NCBI GenBank assembly: GCA_035550975.1
Contig: DASZOC010000053.1
Coordinates: 1 to 39,163 of the forward strand
From: DASZOC01 sp035550975
Lineage (GTDB): Bacteria; Actinomycetota; CADDZG01; WHSQ01
Direction of reading: 5' to 3'
DNA: 39,163 bases
Shown: in pieces, positions 16,713 through 25,985 of the stretch
Numbering within the stretch: the first letter of the stretch is position 1
Layout of the letters: the number at the start of each line of letters is the position of its first letter
Position numbers and translations under genes: made by a program
The notes under the pieces: generated by a model
What the model was told of the DNA's origin: nothing
The model's database searches: none
What the model saw: only the letters and a program-made list of their open reading frames with translations

Positions 16713-16716
<4 letters not shown>
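15787..16716 (-). CDS. pyrK: Dihydroorotate dehydrogenase electron-transfer subunit
   Basis: FAD- and [2Fe-2S]-containing subunit that links PyrD to NAD. FAD-binding strand RPFSVYRVH (RxYS-type) near residue 55, LLGPLGRGF, NAD-binding LIGGGIGATPLFFLADEL and CGPNPMMAAV precede the cluster motif GCGYGVCMTC-x21-C (four Cys in CGYGVCMTC...RSC). A proline/alanine-rich tail of ~40 residues follows TEGPVFNGAAVIW and is longer than usual. Start GTG at 16716 overlapping the carB stop (GTGA), giving 309 residues. Confidence 0.94.
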
Positions 16717-19957
<3,241 letters not shown>

Positions 19958-19958
<1 letters not shown>

Positions 19959-20335
19959 CAGGGGGTCTCGCCGTCGAACGCGACGATCTCGATCGAGTTT
20001 CCGGCCGGGTCGCGGGTGAAGCATCGCTTACGTCCCGGCAGCTCCCGTGCTTGCTCGATGTGACAGTTGTGCGTGCGCAGGTTCGCTACGAATGCGTCGA
20101 AATCAGCCACGCGGATGCAGAAGTGCGCGTTCTTCGGCGGGTTGTGGGGGTCGATCAACACGTGGATCTGTTGCCCGCCCACCTCGAACCAGCCGCCGCC
20201 TGGTTGGGCCTCGGCCGGCTTGTCGACCCGTGTCAGACCCAGCGTGTCGCGGTACCAACCAAGTACCTCTTCCTCGAGCTCTTCGGGAGTCGTCACCGTG
20301 ACGTGCTCGAGGGAGAGGACAGTGCCGTCGCTCAT
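19958..20335 (-). CDS. VOC-superfamily (glyoxalase/bleomycin-resistance-like) protein
   Basis: 125-residue single-module vicinal-oxygen-chelate protein of unknown substrate. It reads LSLEHVTVTTPEELEEEVLGWYRDTLGL at the N-terminus, GWFEVGGQQIHVLID, NAHFCIRVADFDAFVANL and a C-terminal RCFTRDPAGNSIEIV, the classic DPxGNxIE end of VOC proteins. Candidate metal ligands are His11, His50 and the final Glu. It starts with ATG at 20335 and overlaps genes on both sides by one base (TGATG), so it is co-translated with the pyrimidine genes. A role in that pathway is not known to me; it could act on a reactive metabolite or simply travel with the operon. Confidence 0.88.
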
Positions 20336-20442
20336 CAGCGCCTCGTCGCCCCCCGTGCCTCGGCTTTGCGTTTGTCGCGGGCGCGCTTGCGCTTCTGACG
20401 ATCCTTCTTCCATCGCGTCGTCTTGCGATCTCCTCTGCCCAT
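20335..20442 (-). CDS. Small highly basic protein, bTHX-like N-terminus
   Basis: A 35-codon frame starting ATG at 20442 with GGAG 6 nt upstream, beginning MGRGDRKTTRWKKDRQ, continuing almost entirely in Lys/Arg/Glu/Ala, and ending in a TGA that overlaps the next ATG by one base (TGATG). The gap from the carA stop is 15 bases. Good ribosome site plus stop/start overlap on the operon pattern argue for a real gene. The opening MGRGDRKT resembles the start of the small 30S protein bTHX (MGKGDRRT-type), but the remainder differs and is predicted helical. RNA or ribosome binding is a guess from charge. Family unknown to me. Confidence 0.7.
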   Translation of the reverse strand: MGRGDRKTTRWKKDRQKRKRARDKRKAEARGATRR

Positions 20443-20457
20443 CTGCGCTCCTCTCTT

Positions 20458-21657
20458 CTATGCCGGCGCGCCGAGCGGCGCGCGTGCGGGTTCGAATCGG
20501 TCTATCAGGTCGTGGAACGCGGTGAAGAGATAACGCGAGTCGTGGGGGCCGGGACCGGACTCCGGGTGGTACTGGACGCTGTAGCAGATCCCCGGCACCT
20601 CGAGGCCTTCGACCGTCTCGTCGTTGAGGTTCACGTGGCTGAGCGCCGCGCCGGTGTCTGTCAGCGACGCCGGGTCGACCACGAACCCATGGTTCTGACA
20701 GGTGATCTCGATGCGCTCGTGGTCCAGTCGCTTGACCGGGTGGTTGCTCCCGCGGTGTCCGAAGGGCAGCTTGAAGGTCCGCGCCCCGAGTGCGAGCCCG
20801 AGGATCTGGTGGCCAAGACAGATCCCGAAGACCGGGACCTTCCCGACCAGGTCGCGCACCGCCTCGATCCCGTAGGTGACGGGTTCCGGGTCCCCGGGGC
20901 CGTTCGACAGGAAGACGCCGTCGAAGCCGCCGTCGACGATGCGGTCCGCGCTAGTGGTCGCGGGCACGACGGTGACGTCGAAGCCCGACGCCACGAGCAG
21001 GTCGAGGATGTTGTGCTTCATCCCGAAGTCATACGCCGCTATGCGCCTGCGCTCGCCGCTGTGCCCGTCGAGCAGCTTCGCGGTGGATGCCGAGGCTTCG
21101 CGCCCCGCGGCGTAACCGGCGCGGGCGCGCTCCAGCAGCTGCTCCGGCCCCCAGGTGTATCCCGTATCGGTCGAGACCTCCCGCGCGAGATCCAATCCGA
21201 CCATGCTGGGGGCGCTACGCGCCCGGTCCACGAGCTCGTCTACCGAGACGTCCTCGGTCGACAAGGCGCCGTTCATGGCGCCTCGGTCGCGCAGGTGGCG
21301 CGTCAACCGGCGCGTGTCGATATCGGAGATCCCTGGGATCCCGTGGCGCGCGAGGTAGTCCGACAGCGTTCCGGTCGCGCGCCACGACGACGGCGTCTCC
21401 GTCACGTCGCGCACCGCGAAACCACTCACCCACGGTCGGTGCGACTGCTCGTCGTGCGCGTTCACACCCGTGTTGCCGATCTGAGGCGAGGTCATCGTGA
21501 CGATCTGGCCGTGGTAGCTCGGATCCGTCAGAACCTCCTGGTAGCCGGTCATGCCGGTGTTGAAACAGACCTCGCCGGTGATAGTGGTGTGTGCGCCGAA
21601 CGACGTGCCTTCGAAGACGGTGCCGTCCGCGAGCGCGAGCAGGGCGGTGCCGGTCAT
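20458..21657 (-). CDS. carA: Carbamoyl-phosphate synthase small subunit
   Basis: Glutaminase subunit supplying ammonia to CarB. 399 residues: the N-terminal CPSase domain begins ALLALADGTVFEGTSFGA and has FNTGMTGYQEVLTDPSY. The class I amidotransferase domain (~195-390) has FLSNGPGDPEPV, the nucleophile Cys in FGICLGHQILGLALG, and the His/Glu pair in YSVQYHPESGPGPHDS. The start ATG at 21657 overlaps the pyrC stop (ATGA). The upstream continuation of the open frame lies antiframe over pyrC and was discarded. Confidence 0.96.
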   Translation of the reverse strand: MTGTALLALADGTVFEGTSFGAHTTITGEVCFNTGMTGYQEVLTDPSYHGQIVTMTSPQIGNTGVNAHDEQSHRPWVSGFAVRDVTETPSSWRATGTLSDYLARHGIPGISDIDTRRLTRHLRDRGAMNGALSTEDVSVDELVDRARSAPSMVGLDLAREVSTDTGYTWGPEQLLERARAGYAAGREASASTAKLLDGHSGERRRIAAYDFGMKHNILDLLVASGFDVTVVPATTSADRIVDGGFDGVFLSNGPGDPEPVTYGIEAVRDLVGKVPVFGICLGHQILGLALGARTFKLPFGHRGSNHPVKRLDHERIEITCQNHGFVVDPASLTDTGAALSHVNLNDETVEGLEVPGICYSVQYHPESGPGPHDSRYLFTAFHDLIDRFEPARAPLGAPA

Positions 21658-22961
21658 ACGAGCGCTCCCGTGAGGACTCGCCCGTCGGAGACGGTGCGGC
21701 GGCCGCGGAAGAACGTGAGGACGACCTTGCCTTGCAGCGACATCCCGTCGAACGGCGTGTTGCGGCTCTTCGAGTTGAACCCGTCGGCGTCGACGGTCCA
21801 ACTCGTATCGGGGTCGAAGACGACGAGGTTGGCCGCAGCACCCGGTTCGATGGGTCCACCGTGGTCGTCGAGGCGCAGGATCCGCGCCGGCGTCGCCGAG
21901 AGCCGCTCGATCGCCTGGGTCAACGACAGATGTCCCGGCACGACCAGGTTCGTCAGCGTCAGGGCGAGCGCGGTCTCGAGACCGATCATCCCCGGGGGCG
22001 CATACGACAGCTCCTGGTCCTTCTCGTGATCCGCGTGCGGAGCATGATCGGTCGCGATCGCGTCGATCGTGCCGTCGGCGAGGCCGCGGATGATCGCACC
22101 GCGATCGGCTTCGGTTCGAAGTGGTGGGTTCACCTTCGCCATCGGGTTGTACTCCTCGAGGGCCGCGTCCGTCAGCGAGAAGTGATGCGGCGTCGCCTCG
22201 CAGGTGATCGGCAGCCCGTCCGCTTTCGCCTGCCGCACGAGCTCGACCGTTCCTGCCGTGGAGATGTGCAGCAGGTGCAACCGGCACCCGGTCAGTCGCG
22301 CCAGAGCGATGTCGCGTGCGGCCATCAACTCCTCGGCTTCGGCTGGGATGCCGCGCAGCCCGAGCGCCGCAGAGCGGCCGCCCTCGTGCATCTGGCCGCC
22401 CTCCGCCAGCGCCGCGTCCTCGCAGTGCTCCGCATAGATGCCGTCGAACGCGAGCAGGTATTCCATCGCCCGGCGCACGAACAGCGCGTCCTGGACGCCG
22501 TGGCCATCGTCGGTGAACAGACGCACGCGAGCCATCGAGCGCGCCATCTCGCCGATGTCTGCCATCTCCTTGCCATCGAGGTTCTTACTGAGAGCGCCGG
22601 CGGGAAGGACTTCGACGAGACCGGCCTCGCGTCCGAGCGCCCACACCTGCTCGACGACCGTCGCTGCATCGGCGACCGGGTCGGTGTTGGGCATCGTGCA
22701 GATCGCGGTGTATCCACCGGCGGCGGCGGCGGCCGATCCCGATGCGACGGTCTCTTCGTCCTCGCGCCCCGGCTCGCGCAGATGGGTGTGCATGTCGACG
22801 AGGCCGGGCGCGATCACGAGGCCGGAGCAGTCGATCACCTCGGCGTCACCGTTCGTGGTCGGCGCCGCGATGGAGCCGTCCACGATCTGCACGTCGCGGG
22901 TCTCGTCGACCCCCGACGCCGGGTCGATCACACGGCCGCCCTGCAGGAGATAAGAGGTCAC
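21654..22961 (-). CDS. pyrC: Dihydroorotase
   Basis: Cyclises carbamoyl aspartate to dihydroorotate. Amidohydrolase-fold type I enzyme of 435 residues: metal ligands in PGLVDMHTHLREPG (His58, His60), CTMPNTDPV, the later metal His residues in LHLLHISTAGTVELV and CEATPHHFSLTD, and the catalytic Asp in IATDHAPHADHEK. Start GTG at 22961 overlapping the pyrB stop (GTGA). The frame stays open far upstream (to 23765) across pyrB, but that part has no family features. Confidence 0.95.
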   Translation of the reverse strand: MTSYLLQGGRVIDPASGVDETRDVQIVDGSIAAPTTNGDAEVIDCSGLVIAPGLVDMHTHLREPGREDEETVASGSAAAAAGGYTAICTMPNTDPVADAATVVEQVWALGREAGLVEVLPAGALSKNLDGKEMADIGEMARSMARVRLFTDDGHGVQDALFVRRAMEYLLAFDGIYAEHCEDAALAEGGQMHEGGRSAALGLRGIPAEAEELMAARDIALARLTGCRLHLLHISTAGTVELVRQAKADGLPITCEATPHHFSLTDAALEEYNPMAKVNPPLRTEADRGAIIRGLADGTIDAIATDHAPHADHEKDQELSYAPPGMIGLETALALTLTNLVVPGHLSLTQAIERLSATPARILRLDDHGGPIEPGAAANLVVFDPDTSWTVDADGFNSKSRNTPFDGMSLQGKVVLTFFRGRRTVSDGRVLTGALV

Positions 22962-23899
22962 ACGACCTCCTCTGTCTCTTCCGATCCGCGGCCCCCGAGC
23001 ATCAGATACAGCAGGCTCATCCGGACCGAGAGGCCGTTCGCGACCTGGTCGAGGATGATCGAACGGGTCGACTCGCTGACATCGGCCGCGATCTCGACGC
23101 CGCGGTTCATGGGGCCCGGGTGCATCACGAGCGCGTCGGGTTTCATCTTCGCCATCCGCGTCGCGTTCAGACCCCAGAGCGCCGAGTACTCGCGCAGGCT
23201 CGGGAACAGCTGCTCTGAGAGGCGCTCGCGCTGCACCCGCAACAGGTAGCAGACGTCGAGATCCTCGATCACGGAGTCGAGGTCGTAGACGAGCTTCGCG
23301 CCCCATCCTTCGGCTTGCTTCGGGATCAACGTCGGCGGCCCGACGAGTTGGACATCCGCACCCATCGTGACGAGGCCCTTCACGTTGCTGCGTGCCACTC
23401 GCGAATGGAGGATGTCGCCCACGATCGCGACTTTCAGACCGGTGAGGTCCTTGAAGTGCTGCCGGATGGAAAACAGGTCCAACAGAGCCTGCGTCGGGTG
23501 CTCGTGGGAGCCGTCGCCGCCGTTGATGACGCTCGCCTTCACCCACTTCGACAGTTGGTGCGGGGCCCCGGAGGAGCCGTGACGGACGACGATCGCGTCG
23601 ACCCCCATCGCCTCGAGCGTCCACGCGGTGTCCTTGAGAGACTCGCCTTTGGCTACGGACGACTTCGAGTCGGCCGAGAAGTTGATGACGTCTGCCGATA
23701 GTCGCTTCGCGGCGAGCTCGAACGAGATCCGGGTGCGGGTCGACGCCTCGTAGAACAGGTTGCAAACGGTGCGCCCGCGCAGCGTGGGGAGCTTCTTGAT
23801 TGGCCGGTCGGTTACCTGGGCAAGCGACTCGGCGGTGTCGAGGATCTCGGTGATGTGCTCGGCGTCGAGTTGGTCCATCGACAGAAGGTGTTTGATCAT
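22958..23899 (-). CDS. pyrB: Aspartate carbamoyltransferase catalytic subunit
   Basis: Condenses carbamoyl phosphate with aspartate, the committed step of pyrimidine synthesis. 313 residues with the carbamoyl-phosphate loop EASTRTRISFELAAKRL, HPTQALLDLFSIR, AIVGDILHSRVARSN and the C-terminal MHPGPMNRGVEI. No pyrI regulatory gene is nearby; in organisms with PyrR, control is at expression. ATG overlaps the pyrR stop (ATGA). Confidence 0.96.
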   Translation of the reverse strand: MIKHLLSMDQLDAEHITEILDTAESLAQVTDRPIKKLPTLRGRTVCNLFYEASTRTRISFELAAKRLSADVINFSADSKSSVAKGESLKDTAWTLEAMGVDAIVVRHGSSGAPHQLSKWVKASVINGGDGSHEHPTQALLDLFSIRQHFKDLTGLKVAIVGDILHSRVARSNVKGLVTMGADVQLVGPPTLIPKQAEGWGAKLVYDLDSVIEDLDVCYLLRVQRERLSEQLFPSLREYSALWGLNATRMAKMKPDALVMHPGPMNRGVEIAADVSESTRSIILDQVANGLSVRMSLLYLMLGGRGSEETEEVV

Positions 23900-24462
23900 C
23901 TCGTCTCCCCGATCAGGACCGCGTCCTCCCCGTCGATCTCGTTGACGTGCACCTTCACGATCTCTTCCGCCGATGTCGGGAGGTTCTTGCCGACGTGGTC
24001 AGCCCTGATCGGAAGCTCGCGGTGGCCGCGGTCGACGAGGACCGCGAGGCGGATCGCCCGCGGCCGGCCCATGTCGAGGACGGCGTCGAACGCGGCCCTG
24101 ATCGTGCGCCCGGTGAACAGGACATCGTCGACCAGCACGACCACCCGACCGTCGAGGTCGGCCGGCACGGTCGTTGCTTCGAGGCTGCGGGGGCCGCGCA
24201 GGGCAACGTCGTCGCGGTAGAGGGTGACGTCGAGCGCCCCGGAGGGCAGGTCGACTCCCTCGAAGGAGGCGATCTCGGCCGCGATCCGGTCGGCGAGCGG
24301 GGCGCCACGGGTCCTGATGCCGACGATGACCAGGTCGTCGGTGCCCTTGTTGCGCTCGACGATCTCGTGGGCGATGCGGGTGAGGGCCCGCCGGACGTCG
24401 GGCGGCTCCATGACCCGGGCCTTGAGGAGGAAGTCGCCGGGGCTGGGCTGGGCTTCGGGCAC
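23896..24462 (-). CDS. pyrR: PyrR pyrimidine operon regulator / uracil phosphoribosyltransferase
   Basis: UMP-responsive RNA-binding regulator that usually also has weak UPRTase activity. The PRTase core is clear: RRALTRIAHEIVERNKG, LVIVGIRTRGAPLADRIA, and the PRPP loop VVVLVDDVLFTGRTIRAAFDA; RLAVLVDRGHRELPIRADHVGKNLPT is a PyrR-specific end region. I choose GTG at 24462 (VPEAQPSPGDFLL), giving 188 residues. Its Shine-Dalgarno GGGGAGG (9 nt upstream) is the 3' arm of the leader terminator. An earlier GTG at 24480 lies in the terminator loop with no ribosome site. First structural gene of the operon it controls. Confidence 0.95.
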   Translation of the reverse strand: MPEAQPSPGDFLLKARVMEPPDVRRALTRIAHEIVERNKGTDDLVIVGIRTRGAPLADRIAAEIASFEGVDLPSGALDVTLYRDDVALRGPRSLEATTVPADLDGRVVVLVDDVLFTGRTIRAAFDAVLDMGRPRAIRLAVLVDRGHRELPIRADHVGKNLPTSAEEIVKVHVNEIDGEDAVLIGETR

Positions 24463-24518
24463 TAAAAAACGCCTCCCCACCGGGGGGAAGCGTGGCTATA
24501 TGGATAGGTAGAGTTCAC
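24462..24518 (-). CDS. Putative pyr leader peptide
   Basis: An 18-codon frame, GTG start, predicted MNSTYPYSHASPRWGGVF. AAGGAG, a perfect anti-16S match, lies 5 nt before the GTG. The coding region passes through the whole terminator hairpin and its U-tract, and its TAG shares a base with the pyrR GTG (TAGTG). A ribosome translating it would stop the terminator from forming and hand over to pyrR. Codon content shows no run of one regulatory amino acid, so it is probably not a classical amino-acid attenuator. Existence of the frame and ribosome site is seen directly; translation is inferred. Confidence 0.6.
   Translation of the reverse strand: MNSTYPYSHASPRWGGVF
24464..24492 (-). terminator. 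Intrinsic terminator / attenuator before pyrR
   Basis: CGCTTCCCC-CCGGT-GGGGAGGCG forms a 9-bp stem (one G-U pair) with a 5-base loop, followed by six T residues: a strong Rho-independent terminator placed within the pyr leader, immediately before the pyrR start. Its 3' arm is also the pyrR Shine-Dalgarno. GGGAAG upstream (24532-24527) is complementary to CTTCCC of the 5' arm and could act as a short antiterminator. Confidence 0.85.
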
Positions 24519-24529
24519 TGCGACTCCTT

Positions 24530-24550
24530 CCCGACCTCACAGGGCCGGCT
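24530..24550 (-). promoter_or_regulatory. PyrR-binding RNA hairpin in the pyr leader
   Basis: The RNA carries CCTGTGAGGT, matching the core of the known PyrR-binding consensus (CCNGNGAGGY), within a hairpin: CCGGCC on the 5' side pairs with GGTCGG on the 3' side, with one G-U pair. It lies about 15-35 nt after the probable transcription start. The leader-peptide Shine-Dalgarno (24529-24524) begins directly at its 3' foot, so bound PyrR should hinder ribosome loading there. Confidence 0.85.
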
Positions 24551-24570
24551 TAAAGGACGCTACCGAACGG

Positions 24571-24576
24571 ACTATA
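24571..24576 (-). promoter_or_regulatory. Probable -10 box of the pyr operon promoter
   Basis: TATAGT lies about 7 nt before a predicted start near 24564, giving a ~100-nt leader up to pyrR. The box contains the TAG stop codon of the adjacent glycosyltransferase gene. The upstream -35 region (CCTGAA/CTGAAA at 15-16 bp) is poor, so assignment rests on the -10 and on the leader elements downstream. Confidence 0.5.
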
Positions 24577-25660
24577 ACCGAGAAGTCGGCGTTTCAGGAA
24601 ATTTCTCGACCGATAGTAGGTCGTGGTAAAGCCGCTTCGTTTCCTCGCCCATGCGGGCAAGTGAGAACACCGCGATCGCAGCATGATTCGTATCGAGACC
24701 TGTCCGACGCAGCTGAGCACGATCTCCTAAGGCCGACCGAATGGTCTGGCCGAGAGCAGCGACGTCGCCGGGCGGGACGAGCAAGATTGGCACACCCTCG
24801 AGCAACAAATCTCGGTTACCAGGAACATCGGTCGCGACTATGGGAACTCCCGCCATCGCAGCTTCGATCAACGCAAACGGGAAGCCTTCCCATCTCGAGG
24901 TCGATACAAAGAGGTCCGCCTCGTAAAGGAGAGTCTCAAGGTCGCTCTGCCAGCCCCACAGTTTCAAAGAAGTTGGGGCCTCGCTTTTACATGCTTCCAT
25001 AAGCTCTCCATCACCCGCGAGCCACCAGTTCACCGCAACGTCCGGCAGTCGCTTCGCAGCACGAACGAATGCGAGCGGATCTTTTTGCGGAACGAGACGT
25101 CCTGCCCAAAGCACGTTCGGCTCTGAACGCACGGTCTCTGCCGCTGCTGGCCGACGCACGGGAACGTCAGCCCCAGGAACGATCAGATTGACGACCTGCG
25201 GATTCGCAAGTCGCAAGTCGAAGATGGTTGCTCGATCTGAGCGGCCGTGAACAATGACTCGGTCAAAGGATCTCAAGATACGCCGGTTCGTCCAACTCAC
25301 GAGGCGCCGGACTCGACTTGGTCGGCGGAGCGAATGGAGACCGAGGACCGTTACTACCGAACGGACTCGGCGATCGAACCGCGTCGCGATGGCCACGGCC
25401 GCAGCGGCGCGGACACCGTGTGCATGAACGACTGCAACACGCAATCTGATGGCCTGCCGCACCAAGAGTACGGAACGCACCCAACGGAGAGGATTGACAC
25501 GAAGGTCCCTTGCCTCCAGCCGTAGCGTTGAGAAGTCGAATTCACTCCCGAGCACTCTTTGTAGATCGTCTACGTGTCTAGGAGCACCTCCAGGTTGGTT
25601 GAGCAGCACATGAAGAACGGAACGGGTAGGAGTGAGACCACTACGTTCGCTCAGGGGCAT
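24572..25660 (-). CDS. GT4-family glycosyltransferase
   Basis: GT-B retaining glycosyltransferase, 362 residues from the ATG at 25660, which has GGGAG 8 nt upstream. N-terminal half: SVLHVLLNQPGGAPRHVDDL (acceptor side glycine-rich loop) and VVHAHGVRAAAAV. C-terminal half: VLWAGRLVPQKDPLAFVRAA, LAGDGELM, LLYEADLFVSTSRWEGFPFALIEAAMAGVPIVATDVPGN, the nucleotide-sugar EX7E-like region. Sugar specificity cannot be told. First gene at the left edge of the glycan island; its stop codon lies in the -10 box of the pyr promoter. The frame is open a further 70 codons upstream (to 25870) with several Cys, but that part is not like GT4 N-termini. Confidence 0.88.
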   Translation of the reverse strand: MPLSERSGLTPTRSVLHVLLNQPGGAPRHVDDLQRVLGSEFDFSTLRLEARDLRVNPLRWVRSVLLVRQAIRLRVAVVHAHGVRAAAAVAIATRFDRRVRSVVTVLGLHSLRRPSRVRRLVSWTNRRILRSFDRVIVHGRSDRATIFDLRLANPQVVNLIVPGADVPVRRPAAAETVRSEPNVLWAGRLVPQKDPLAFVRAAKRLPDVAVNWWLAGDGELMEACKSEAPTSLKLWGWQSDLETLLYEADLFVSTSRWEGFPFALIEAAMAGVPIVATDVPGNRDLLLEGVPILLVPPGDVAALGQTIRSALGDRAQLRRTGLDTNHAAIAVFSLARMGEETKRLYHDLLSVEKFPETPTSRL

Positions 25661-25985
25661 CGTCGTGTCTCCCGACTCCGGACCTCGTCCTGATGCGTAT
25701 GTCTCGCAGCGGCGATCGTCGTATGTCTGAACTCCGAAGAAGCCAACTCCGTCTAGGTTCGGAGCACCTCCACCGCATTCCCAGGATGTATTTCCGAGGC
25801 AACACGAGCCAGAATAGGCGGCGAGGTCGAGACCGCGCGGAATCGCGCGTCTGTAGAGGATGAAGCTCATTGGGCAGAACCGTGAACGGCTCGAGATCTA
25901 ACAGCGCTGGGACGAGCTCCCTTCGCCAGTGTTGGTCGCGCGAGTGGACCGCCTGCAGCGATCCGCTGCGCTGGGGTGCGAACTG
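25661..25985. other. Divergent intergenic region, 325 bp
   Basis: No supported gene. It separates the GT4 gene (minus) from the priming transferase (plus) and should hold promoters for both, but no convincing -35/-10 pair was seen. An inverted repeat CTCCGAA (25732-25738) and TTCGGAG (25758-25764), 19 bases apart, is the only clear structure and could be an operator. The minus frame over 25661-25870 is open and Cys-containing but resembles nothing I know. Confidence 0.5.

Noticed and set aside
22962..23765. Upstream extension of the pyrC frame
   Set aside because: It reads out of frame through pyrB and is Arg-rich; PyrC is complete from 22961.
24463..24480. GTG at 24480 as pyrR start
   Set aside because: It lies in the terminator loop without an SD, and the added residues are encoded by the hairpin and U-tract.
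25661..25870. 70-codon Cys-containing extension of the left GT4
   Set aside because: No resemblance to GT4 N-termini; the ATG at 25660 has a good SD. Kept only as a note in the intergenic entry.
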